A stretch of DNA of 33,507 nt from assembly GCA_022843905.1 (NCBI GenBank), contig JALHMT010000020.1, positions 64,371 to 97,877 of the forward strand, in the 5' to 3' direction. Source of the DNA: Rubrivivax sp. Lineage in GTDB: Bacteria; Pseudomonadota; Gammaproteobacteria; Burkholderiales; Burkholderiaceae_C. The translations under genes were made by a program, and so were the position numbers. This document shows positions 7,589 to 15,102 of the stretch, piece after piece; within the stretch, counting starts at the first letter, position 1; each line of letters opens with the position of its first letter. The notes under the pieces were generated by a model. The model did not search any database and was not told the DNA's origin. It was given only the letters and a program-made list of their open reading frames with translations.

Positions 7589-8758
7589 ATGTCCCGCCCT
7601 GTCACCCTGTTGCTCAACCTGGCGCATGCGCTGGACCACCTGTTCCTGCTGGTCTTCGCCACCGCCGTCTCGGCCATCGCCGTCGACTTCGGCTTCGCGC
7701 GCTGGGAAGATCTGATGCCTTACGGCGTCGGCGCCTTCTTCCTGTTCGGCATCGGCTCGCTGCCCGCCGGCCGCCTGGGCGACCTCTGGGGCCGGCGGCA
7801 GATGATGCTGGTGTTCTTCTTCGGCATCGGCGCGGCCAGCCTGCTGGCCGCACTGACGCAGAACGCCTGGCAGCTGGCCGCCGCGCTCACGCTGCTGGGG
7901 GCCTTCTCGTCCATCTACCACCCGGTGGGCATCCCGATGCTGGTGCAGAACGCGAAGAACCCGGGGGCCACCATCGGCGTCAACGGGCTGGCGGGCAACC
8001 TGGGCATCGCTGCCGCGGCCATCATGACCGGGTTCCTCGTCGAACATCTGGGCTGGCGCGCCGCCTTCGTGGTGCCGGGGCTGGTGTCCATCGCCTGCGG
8101 GCTGTTGTTCATGAAGCTGGCGCCGCTCGAGATCGAGGCGCCGGCAGCGCGCAAGTCGCGCGCCGGGGTGGAGCTCTCCAAGTCCGCGCTGGCGCGCGTG
8201 TTCGCCGTGATGACGGCGGCTTCGGCCACCGCCGGGCTGCTGTTCAACCTCACCACCAACGGCAACGGTCAGCTGCTCGGCGAGCGCCTGCGCGGCATCG
8301 TCGACGAGCCCGCCACGCTGGGCATGCTGCTGGCGGCGGTCTATGCCGTGGCCTCGGTGGCGCAGGTGGTGGTGGGGCGGCTGATCGACCGCATGCCGCT
8401 CAAGCGACTGCAGCTCATCATCGTGCTGGCCCAGGTGCCGCTGCTGGTGATGGCGGCCTACGCGCAAGGCTGGTGGCTGTACCTTGCCCTGGTGGGCACG
8501 ATGACGCTGATCTTCGGCGCCATCCCCTTCACCGACGCCACCATCGTGCGCTACGTCGACGACCGCATGCGCTCGCGCGTGGCCGGGCTGCGGCTGGCCA
8601 TCTCGGTGGGCTTCAGCTCGCTGGCCGTCTACGCGCTGGGTCCGGTGGTCAAGCTTGCCGGCTTCCAGACGCTGCTGCTGGGCATGGCCGGCGTGGCGCT
8701 GCTCACGGCGGCGGTGGTCATGCTGCTTCCGCCGGAGCCGAAGAAGCTGGCGGCCTGA
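7589..8758 (+). CDS. MFS transporter
   Basis: A 389-residue major facilitator superfamily permease with about twelve hydrophobic segments. The diagnostic loop 2-3 motif is present (GRLGDLWGRRQMM) and has a weaker counterpart between segments 8 and 9 (GRLIDRMPLKRLQ). The start LLLNLAHALDHLFLLVF and the motif YHPVGIPML resemble the branch that includes the fosmidomycin-resistance protein Fsr, but the substrate cannot be read from sequence. The ATG at 7589 places the first membrane helix at the N-terminus; the frame is open to a GTG at 7514, but that extension is hydrophilic and lacks a ribosome site. The gene follows putA on the same strand after 162 bp, so a shared role in amino-acid uptake is possible but unsupported. 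It is convergent with the PhoD gene. Confidence 0.9.
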   Translation: MSRPVTLLLNLAHALDHLFLLVFATAVSAIAVDFGFARWEDLMPYGVGAFFLFGIGSLPAGRLGDLWGRRQMMLVFFFGIGAASLLAALTQNAWQLAAALTLLGAFSSIYHPVGIPMLVQNAKNPGATIGVNGLAGNLGIAAAAIMTGFLVEHLGWRAAFVVPGLVSIACGLLFMKLAPLEIEAPAARKSRAGVELSKSALARVFAVMTAASATAGLLFNLTTNGNGQLLGERLRGIVDEPATLGMLLAAVYAVASVAQVVVGRLIDRMPLKRLQLIIVLAQVPLLVMAAYAQGWWLYLALVGTMTLIFGAIPFTDATIVRYVDDRMRSRVAGLRLAISVGFSSLAVYALGPVVKLAGFQTLLLGMAGVALLTAAVVMLLPPEPKKLAA

Positions 8759-8773
8759 TCGGCGGCAGGCCGC
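8750..8773. terminator. Perfect stem-loop at the MFS / PhoD convergent junction
   Basis: GCGGCCTG (8750-8757) and CAGGCCGC (8766-8773) form a perfect 8-bp stem with an 8-nt loop. It begins within the last codons of the transporter and lies just beyond the 3' end of the opposing phosphatase gene, so it could end both transcripts. No T tract follows on either strand. Confidence 0.4.
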
Positions 8774-8776
8774 GGC

Positions 8777-10306
8777 TCAGGCGCGCTGCGCCCCCGGCCG
8801 TCTGGCGTCGACCCTGAAGCCCGCCGCCACCCGCACCGTGCTGGCGGCATCGGTGGGATCGTCCACGGTGAGCAGGCGCGCCTGGAGCTGCTGCGGCGCC
8901 AGCGTGAAGCTCACCGCGCCACGCTGGTCGGACCGCCCGTAGTGGAGGTGCGGGTTCAGGGCCAGGGCGGCGTCGACGCGCGACTGCGCCCCGCCCCGGC
9001 TGCTGATCGACGTGCCGCAGAACTCGGTGGCCACCACCTCGCCGCGGGCATCGTCGAAGTCGGCCTTCAGATCGGCCACGTAGTGGGCATGCACATCACC
9101 GCTCAGCACCACCGGACCCGGCACGCGACGGTCGGCGACCGTCTGCAGCAGGCGCTGGCGCGAGGCGGCATAACCGTCCCAGCCATCGGTCCAGCGCAGC
9201 GAGTCGCCCTGGCGGTCCTGTGTCTCGAAGCGTGCCATCAGCGTCTGCTGGGCCAGCAGGTTCCAGGGCCGGTCCAGGCTCCAGCCTTCGGCCAGCCAGC
9301 GTTCCTGCTCCCACCCCAGCAGGCTGCGGCGCGGGTCGTCGAGCGCCGGGCAGTCCTTCAGCCGCACGGTGTTCGAGCCGCCGCGCCCGGGTCGGGGGCA
9401 GGCCTGGGGGTCGCGGTACTGGCGGTGGTCGATCAGGTGCAGGCGCGCCAGGCGGCCCCAGTCGAGCCGGCCCACGATGCGCAGGTCCGGTCCACGCGGG
9501 CGCGCCGACATCGGCATCGGCATGTGCTCCCACCACGCCTGGTAGGCGGCCGCACGCTGTGCCTCGAAGCCGTCCTGCAGTCGTTCGCCCTGCAGGCCGG
9601 CGTAGTCGTTCTCGACCTCGTGGTCGTCCCACACGACGAGCCAGGGGCAGGCGGCATGGGCGGCCTGCAGCGCCGGGTCGCTCTTGTACTGCGCATGGCG
9701 GTCGCGGTAGCCGTCGAGGGTGCGTGCCCAGCCGCCGCGGTGCAGGCGCACGGCGCTGGGCAGCAAGGGGTATTCGTAGATGTAGTCGCCCAGGAACAGC
9801 ACCAGGTCCAGCGGCTCGGTGGCCAGGTGACGCCACGCGGCCCAGTGGCCATGGTCCCAGCGCTGGCAGCTCGCGATGGCAAAGCGCAGCGAGTCGACGG
9901 CCGCGTCGGGCGCGGGCGCCGTGCGCGTGCGGCCGGCGGCGCTCTGCTGGCCCAGTGCCGTGAAGCGATACCAGTAGGAGCGCGCGGGCTCGAGGCCGGC
10001 CGCTTCGGCGTGCACGCTGTGCGCCGAGGACGCCTGCGCGATGAAGCTGCCGCGCGAGGCAAGGCGCGTGAAGCGCTCGTCATGTGCCAGCTCCCAGCGC
10101 ACCGGCACTTCGTCGGGCAGGTCGTCGCCGGTCAGGCGTGTCCACAGCACGACGCTGTCGGGCCGCGGCGTGCCCGAGGCCACACCCAGGTCGAAGCGCG
10201 GCACCTCGGCGGCGAGCACGTGGCGCAGCAGCGCCGGAAACGCCCCGGCGGCCAGCGCGGCGGCCAGCAGCGAACGTCGCGAGGGGCGGTCGGGCCAAAG
10301 GTCCAT
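8777..10306 (-). CDS. phoD: PhoD-family alkaline phosphatase/phosphodiesterase, Tat-exported
   Basis: A 509-residue secreted phosphoesterase. The N-terminus is a twin-arginine signal (SRRSLLAAALAAG, with Ala-rich cleavage near residue 33), so the enzyme is probably exported folded with its metals. An N-terminal beta domain precedes the metallophosphatase domain, whose metal ligands match Bacillus PhoD: Cys147 (IASCQ), the LGDYIYEY motif around 172-179, WDDHEVEND (DDHE 227-230), and GDVHAHY with Asp404 and His406. PhoD enzymes hydrolyse phosphate mono- and diesters and use Fe and Ca. The start at 10306 is the only Met that gives a complete Tat signal. No Shine-Dalgarno precedes it; the hexamer TATCAA lies 7 nt before the ATG on the coding strand. 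It is divergent from rep across 60 bp. I see no Pho box, so phosphate control is not demonstrated. Confidence 0.92.
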   Translation of the reverse strand: MDLWPDRPSRRSLLAAALAAGAFPALLRHVLAAEVPRFDLGVASGTPRPDSVVLWTRLTGDDLPDEVPVRWELAHDERFTRLASRGSFIAQASSAHSVHAEAAGLEPARSYWYRFTALGQQSAAGRTRTAPAPDAAVDSLRFAIASCQRWDHGHWAAWRHLATEPLDLVLFLGDYIYEYPLLPSAVRLHRGGWARTLDGYRDRHAQYKSDPALQAAHAACPWLVVWDDHEVENDYAGLQGERLQDGFEAQRAAAYQAWWEHMPMPMSARPRGPDLRIVGRLDWGRLARLHLIDHRQYRDPQACPRPGRGGSNTVRLKDCPALDDPRRSLLGWEQERWLAEGWSLDRPWNLLAQQTLMARFETQDRQGDSLRWTDGWDGYAASRQRLLQTVADRRVPGPVVLSGDVHAHYVADLKADFDDARGEVVATEFCGTSISSRGGAQSRVDAALALNPHLHYGRSDQRGAVSFTLAPQQLQARLLTVDDPTDAASTVRVAAGFRVDARRPGAQRA

Positions 10307-10366
10307 CGGCAGCTTGATACCACATCGTCGGCGCACCCTCGCCGCTATGATCCGCCGCCCCCCGAG
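10307..10366. promoter_or_regulatory. Divergent promoter region, PhoD gene / rep
   Basis: Only 60 bp separate the two starts. Toward rep, TATGAT at 10346-10351 is a 5-of-6 match to the -10 consensus and would give a leader of about 9 nt; no good -35 is placed in front of it. Toward the PhoD gene, TATCAA on the minus strand lies 7 nt before its ATG. Neither gene has a clear ribosome-binding site. Confidence 0.35.
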
Positions 10367-12430
10367 ATGCCCATGGCCGACGCCCCCGTTTCCCTGAACC
10401 CCGCGCAGCTGCAGGCCGTGCACCACCTGAAGGGCCCGTGCCTGGTGCTGGCCGGCGCCGGCTCGGGCAAGACGCGCGTCATCGTGCACAAGATCGCACG
10501 CCTGCTGCAGGCCGGGCTGGAGCCTAAGCAGATCGCCGCCATCACCTTCACCAACAAGGCGGCGCAGGAGATGCGCGAGCGCGCCAAGGCACTGGTTGGC
10601 CCGCGTGCGGCCAAGGACCTGGCCATCAGCACCTTCCACAGCCTGGGCGTGCGCCTGCTGCGCAGCGACGGCAGCCGCGCCAACCTGAAGGAGCAGTTCA
10701 GCATCCTCGACAGCGACGACGTGCTGGGCGTCATCCGCGAGGCCGGTGGCTGCACCGACAACGCGCTGGCACGGCGCTGGCAGTGGACCATCAGCCTGTG
10801 GAAGAACCAGGGCCTGGACGCCGACGGCGCCGAACGCGCCGCCGCCACCGACGACGAGCGTGTGGCCGCGCGCGTGATGCGCCGCGTGGAAGAGCGCCTG
10901 CAGGCCTACCAGGCGGTGGACTTCGACGACCTCATCGGCCTGCCGCTGAAGCTGCTGCAGCGCGACGACGAGGTGCGTGCCAAGTGGCAGGCCATGTTCC
11001 GCCACGTGCTGGTCGACGAATACCAGGACACCAACGCCGTGCAGTACGAACTGCTCAAGGGCCTGGTGGGCGAGGGCGGCATCTTCACCGCGGTGGGCGA
11101 CGACGACCAGAGCATCTACGGCTGGCGCGGCGCCACCATCGACAACCTCAAGCGGCTGCCGCAGGACTACCCGCAGCTGCAGGTCATCGCGCTGGAGCAG
11201 AACTACCGCTCCACTGGCAGCATCCTGCGCGCGGCGAATGCGGTGATCGCCAAGAACCCGAAGATCTTCGAGAAGAAGCTGTGGAGCGAGTTCGGCGACG
11301 GAGAGCCGGTGCGCGTGATCGAGTGCGACGGCGAGGAGCACGAGGCCGAACGCGCGGTGGCGCGCATCCAGGCCATCCGCAGCGGCGCCACCACGGCCGG
11401 CGGCGGCGCCATCAGGATGAGCGACTTCGCCATCCTCTACCGCGCCAACCACCAGTCGCGCGCCTTCGAGCAGAAGCTGCGCGCGGCGCAGCTGCCCTAC
11501 AAGGTCTCGGGCGGCCAGAGCTACTTCGACCGTGCCGAGATCAAGGACGTGTGCGCCTGGCTGCGCCTGCTGGTCAACCCCAACGACGACCCCGCCTTCC
11601 TGCGCGCCGTCACCACGCCCAAGCGCGGCATCGGCCACCAGACGCTGGGCACGCTGGGCGAGTTCTCGGGCAAGCGGAAGACGAGCCTGTTCGAGGCGCT
11701 GTTCTCGCCCACCCTGGCCAGCGTGCTGAAGGGCAAGCAGATCGACGCGCTGCACGAGTTCGGCCGCGCCGTCAACGACCTGGAGCACCGTGCGCGCCGC
11801 TCCACCGGTGCCGAGGACGCCAAGGCGCTGCTGCTGGGCTGGCTGAAGGACATCGGCTACGAGCAGCACCTGCACGACGACAGCGACGGCGAGAAGCTGG
11901 CGGCCTCGCGCTGGAGCAACGTGCTCGACTTCGTCGACTGGATCGCGCGCCGCTGCGGCGGCGAGATCACGCCCGACGGCGGCACCTTCGAGAGCGAACG
12001 CAAGAGCGTGCTCGAGGTGGCGCAGACGATCAGCGTGATCCTCAGCCTGGCCGAGCGCGGCGAGGAGCAGGACGTGGTGACGCTCTCGACGCTGCACGCC
12101 GCCAAGGGCCTGGAATGGCCGCACGTCATCCTGGCCGGCATCAACGAAGGCCTGCTGCCCTTCCGCAGCGGCGACGAGGACATGACCGCCGAGCGGCTGG
12201 AAGAAGAGCGCCGGCTGATGTACGTGGGCATCACGCGCGCGCGCACCACGCTGGTGGTCAGCACGCTCAAGCGCCGCAAGAAGGGCCGCGACACGGTGAT
12301 CGGCGTGCCCAGCCGCTTCATCGCCGAGATGAAGCTCGATGAGGTGCTGGTGAAGGAAGACCCGCGCGAACGACTGAAGAAGCTGCGCGCGGAACTGGCG
12401 GCCAAGACGCCCGCGTCCACCGGCGGCTGA
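10367..12430 (+). CDS. rep: ATP-dependent 3'-5' DNA helicase Rep
   Basis: A 687-residue superfamily 1A helicase, close to the length of E. coli Rep (673). All helicase motifs are present in order: the Q motif NPAQLQAV, Walker A GAGSGKT with Lys35, ITFTNKAAQEM (Ia), VDEYQDTN (II), GDDDQSIYGWRGA (III), LEQNYRS (IV), LSTLHAAKGLEW (V) and MYVGITRAR (VI). Rep removes protein roadblocks ahead of replication forks and assists restart. The absence of a long C-terminal extension and overall similarity favour Rep over UvrD, though paralogues are hard to separate by eye. The start is either 10367 or the in-frame ATG at 10373; both lack a Shine-Dalgarno sequence. It is divergent from the PhoD gene and followed by the TPR-GGDEF gene after 112 bp that hold no other feature I can support. 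Confidence 0.95.
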   Translation: MPMADAPVSLNPAQLQAVHHLKGPCLVLAGAGSGKTRVIVHKIARLLQAGLEPKQIAAITFTNKAAQEMRERAKALVGPRAAKDLAISTFHSLGVRLLRSDGSRANLKEQFSILDSDDVLGVIREAGGCTDNALARRWQWTISLWKNQGLDADGAERAAATDDERVAARVMRRVEERLQAYQAVDFDDLIGLPLKLLQRDDEVRAKWQAMFRHVLVDEYQDTNAVQYELLKGLVGEGGIFTAVGDDDQSIYGWRGATIDNLKRLPQDYPQLQVIALEQNYRSTGSILRAANAVIAKNPKIFEKKLWSEFGDGEPVRVIECDGEEHEAERAVARIQAIRSGATTAGGGAIRMSDFAILYRANHQSRAFEQKLRAAQLPYKVSGGQSYFDRAEIKDVCAWLRLLVNPNDDPAFLRAVTTPKRGIGHQTLGTLGEFSGKRKTSLFEALFSPTLASVLKGKQIDALHEFGRAVNDLEHRARRSTGAEDAKALLLGWLKDIGYEQHLHDDSDGEKLAASRWSNVLDFVDWIARRCGGEITPDGGTFESERKSVLEVAQTISVILSLAERGEEQDVVTLSTLHAAKGLEWPHVILAGINEGLLPFRSGDEDMTAERLEEERRLMYVGITRARTTLVVSTLKRRKKGRDTVIGVPSRFIAEMKLDEVLVKEDPRERLKKLRAELAAKTPASTGG

Positions 12431-12542
12431 CGCTGCTGACCCGGCTGGCGCGACTGGCGAAGCGGGCGCTGCCAAGCGGCCCTCAAGAGGCTGCCGCAGG
12501 CGCCGAAGTTGCCGGGGTGGCGACCCGTACAGAATCGCGCCC

Positions 12543-14183
12543 ATGAGTGGCCTTCAATCCGTCGAGCCGACGCCGCCACAACTCCTGGCGCGTCTGTCGG
12601 AGTGCCTGGCCGCGGGCGACCCGGCCGCCGGGCGGCCGGCGCCGGATGCGCTCGAGGCCTGCCTCGAAGCCCTGCATCTGGCCGAGCGTCTGGGCCTGGC
12701 CTTCGAGCAGGGCCGCGCCGGGGCCTGGGCCTGCCAGCAGCTGCTGTTGATGGGGCGCCATGCCGAGATGCTGTCGCGGGCCCGCGAGCTGCTGCCGCGG
12801 TTGGGGTCGCCTGCGCTGGCGCGCGAGCGTCGCGAGCTGCTGCGCGCGGTGGCTGCCAGCGGCAGCGAGACGGGGGCCTTCGACCAGGCCATCGAGGCTG
12901 CCCAGGAGCTGGCTCGCGGCAGTCACGCATCGGGCGACGCCGGTGAGGCGCTCACCGCCGCCTTCGCCTTGGCGGTCTGCCTTGAACGCATGGGCGACTC
13001 CTGGCAGGCCGTGCGTCTGCTGCGGCAGGCCCTGGAAGCCCACGGCGAGCGCCAGCCCTGCATGGCGCTGCTGGTCGCCGCAAACGCCGTCTGCAGCGTC
13101 TGCATCGGCATGCTGCACCGGCTGCGCGGTGCCGGGTCCGAGTCGGAACTGAGCGCAACGCTGGAGCAGGGGCTGTCCTACGGTCGCCGCGCGCTGGCCT
13201 TGCTCGAGGTGGTGCCTGACCCGGTCTACGAGGTCACCGTCAAGGGCAACCTGGGTGAACTGCTGTTGCACAGCGGTGACCTGGCGGGCGGCGAAGCCCT
13301 GCTGCGCGATGCACTGGAACTCGCGGGGCAGCGCGGTCTGCGCGCTCATCAGTGGCGCCTTCGCACCTCGTGGGGCGACGGCTTGCTGGCTGGCGGGAGC
13401 GCCGCAGACGCGCTGGACGGGATGCGCGAGCTGCTGGCCGAGATGGCAGACGAAGCACCGGTGCAGACGGCGATCCGCGCGAACGACTGTGCCTACCGGG
13501 CGGCGCGAGCCCTGGGCCGCTTCGACGAGGCACTCGGCTTTTTCGAGCAGGCCGAACGGCTGGAGCGTCGGCGCACCACGGCGCAGCTGCGTGCACAGTC
13601 GGAGCTGTTCGTCACGCGCAGCGAGGCCCAGCGTGCGGAGAACGACGCGCAGCAGCATCGCCGGCGTGCCGCGGAGTTCGCGGCAGCGGCCGAACGCGAC
13701 CCGCTGACGGGCCTGGGCAACCGCCGCCACCTGGCCGCGCGCTGTGCCGTGCTGTTGCCGGCCGCCGAGCGGGAAGGCCGGTCCGTGGTGCTGGCCGAGA
13801 TCGACGTCGACCACTTCAAGGACATCAACGACCGCTTCGGCCATGCCGCCGGCGATCGGGTGCTGATCGCGCTGGCGCAGCTGCTGCGCGACAGCACCCG
13901 CGCCGACGACGTGCTGGTGCGCCATGGCGGCGAGGAGTTCATCGTCGTGCTGCCGGACATGACCTTGCCGCGTGCCACCGAGGTCTGCGAACGCCTGCGC
14001 GAAGGCGTGGCGCGGCAGGTCTGGCCGGGCTTCGTGCCGGGCGGGCCGATGCCGCAGGTCACCATCAGCGTCGGCCTGGCCGCCACCCCGAGCTTCGACC
14101 TGGACGATCTGGTGGCGCGTGCCGACGGCGCACTCTACGAGGCCAAGCGGCTCGGCAGGAACCGCGTCGAGCAGGCCTGCTGA
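12543..14183 (+). CDS. Cytoplasmic TPR-GGDEF diguanylate cyclase
   Basis: A 546-residue protein without signal peptide or membrane segment. Residues about 1-365 are helical tetratricopeptide-like repeats (Ala/Leu/Glu-rich, for example GNLGELLLHSGDLAGGEALL), followed by a short charged helix and a GGDEF domain (about 380-545). The active-site motif is GGEEF at 462-466, with the metal site EIDVDHFKDINDRFGH. An RxxD inhibitory site (RADD, 453-456) lies exactly five residues upstream, so it probably makes c-di-GMP and is product-inhibited. The TPR half likely senses a protein partner, as in other TPR-GGDEF proteins. The ATG at 12543 has no Shine-Dalgarno; CAGAAT ends 7 nt before it. Neighbours give no clear partner. 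Confidence 0.92.
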   Translation: MSGLQSVEPTPPQLLARLSECLAAGDPAAGRPAPDALEACLEALHLAERLGLAFEQGRAGAWACQQLLLMGRHAEMLSRARELLPRLGSPALARERRELLRAVAASGSETGAFDQAIEAAQELARGSHASGDAGEALTAAFALAVCLERMGDSWQAVRLLRQALEAHGERQPCMALLVAANAVCSVCIGMLHRLRGAGSESELSATLEQGLSYGRRALALLEVVPDPVYEVTVKGNLGELLLHSGDLAGGEALLRDALELAGQRGLRAHQWRLRTSWGDGLLAGGSAADALDGMRELLAEMADEAPVQTAIRANDCAYRAARALGRFDEALGFFEQAERLERRRTTAQLRAQSELFVTRSEAQRAENDAQQHRRRAAEFAAAAERDPLTGLGNRRHLAARCAVLLPAAEREGRSVVLAEIDVDHFKDINDRFGHAAGDRVLIALAQLLRDSTRADDVLVRHGGEEFIVVLPDMTLPRATEVCERLREGVARQVWPGFVPGGPMPQVTISVGLAATPSFDLDDLVARADGALYEAKRLGRNRVEQAC

Positions 14184-14322
14184 GGCCTGGATGTCGCGCC
14201 GCCCGCGGTGCCACGTCGTCGCAGGCTGCGGCTGCCGTGCCTGTTGCGACCGGTCACCAATGGGCACGGCAGGATCGCTGCCTTGCCGCTAGCCTCCGGT
14301 CGCCCATCGAGGAGGAGCGACC

Positions 14323-15000
14323 ATGACCACCGAAGCACGGCCTCGCGCCGCGCCGCGCCTGTTGCAAGGCTTTGCAGTCGCAGCGGCCCTGAGCGCCGCT
14401 CCGTCGGCCCAGGCCGCCAGTTTCATCGACACCGTGCTGGGCAACATTCCCGCCAACAGCGGCAGCGTGAGCTACACGACGCCCGACGCGCCGGGCACGA
14501 CGATGACCGTGGTCGAGTCGGGCACCTCGACCATGACGGGATCCGACCTGTTCGAGTACGAGGGCCTGTGGCTCGGCTCCGACGGCACCGGAGGCCGCTA
14601 CACCTTCAGCTTCAACACGCCGATCAGCGCGATTTCCTTCTCCTTCATCGCGCTCACCACCTTCGGCGGCGGGCTGCAGGAGACGCTGGCCGGCTTCGTC
14701 ACCAGCACCGCCACGACGGCCGTGCTGTCGGGCGCCGGTGGCACGGCGACCTGGAACGGCAGCACCCTCACGCCGCTCGAGGAAGACTCGAGGGGCGTGC
14801 TGACCTTCACGGCCACGCTGCCGGTGGGTTTCAGCTCGATCCGCTTCGACCACCTGCAGCCGGCCCAGCTTCAGGGCTTCATCGTCGAGCGCATCGATTT
14901 CACCGTGACGGAAGTGCCGGAACCCGCGCCGGCCGTGCTCATGGCGGCCGGGCTGCTGGCTGCCCTATGGCGGCTCCGGCGCGTGGCGCCGCGCACGTGA
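14323..15000 (+). CDS. PEP-CTERM sorting-signal exported protein
   Basis: A 225-residue exported protein. It starts with a Sec-type signal (hydrophobic core about 15-28, Ala-rich cleavage near residue 31). A Ser/Thr/Gly-rich beta-strand body follows, and the protein ends with a PEP-CTERM signal: VPEPAPAVLMAAGLLAALW followed by an Arg cluster (PEP at 199-201). By family knowledge, such tails are recognised by an exosortase in bacteria that make exopolysaccharide, and the protein is displayed on or outside the outer membrane. No exosortase lies in this window, so it would have to be encoded elsewhere. The start is well supported: AGGAGGAG at 14310-14317 precedes the ATG by 5 nt. The body matches no family I recognise. 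The 139 bp upstream shows no other gene. Confidence 0.85.
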   Translation: MTTEARPRAAPRLLQGFAVAAALSAAPSAQAASFIDTVLGNIPANSGSVSYTTPDAPGTTMTVVESGTSTMTGSDLFEYEGLWLGSDGTGGRYTFSFNTPISAISFSFIALTTFGGGLQETLAGFVTSTATTAVLSGAGGTATWNGSTLTPLEEDSRGVLTFTATLPVGFSSIRFDHLQPAQLQGFIVERIDFTVTEVPEPAPAVLMAAGLLAALWRLRRVAPRT

Positions 15001-15031
15001 TCGGCCCTTGCCGCCCATTCTGTAGTGCCCA

Positions 15032-15061
15032 GTTGTGACCGATTGAAAGTCGGCTCACAAC
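15032..15061. terminator. Long imperfect stem-loop after the PEP-CTERM gene
   Basis: GTTGTGACCGA (15032-15042) pairs with TCGG-C-TCACAAC (15050-15061): 11 base pairs with one bulged C and a 7-nt loop TTGAAAG. It begins 31 nt after the PEP-CTERM stop and ends 41 nt before the DUF1800 start, and is less GC-rich than its surroundings. It could be a transcript end without T tract, or an operator for the following DUF1800/DUF1501 pair. Confidence 0.4.
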
Positions 15062-15102
15062 CACAAGCAGCGCAGGCCCCACACCTGCCGCCGGAGGACC
15101 CG

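Noticed and set aside
3131..8467. Minus-strand open frame of 1778 codons across the EAL gene, the Lrp-type gene and putA
   Set aside because: It is antisense to putA and the transporter, which have intact motifs. The composition is Arg/His/Gln-rich as expected from the reverse frame of GC3-biased genes, and no domain is visible.
15034..15059. TGTGA ... TCACA as a CRP site
   Set aside because: The half-sites are separated by 16 bp instead of 6. They are better explained as arms of the stem-loop.
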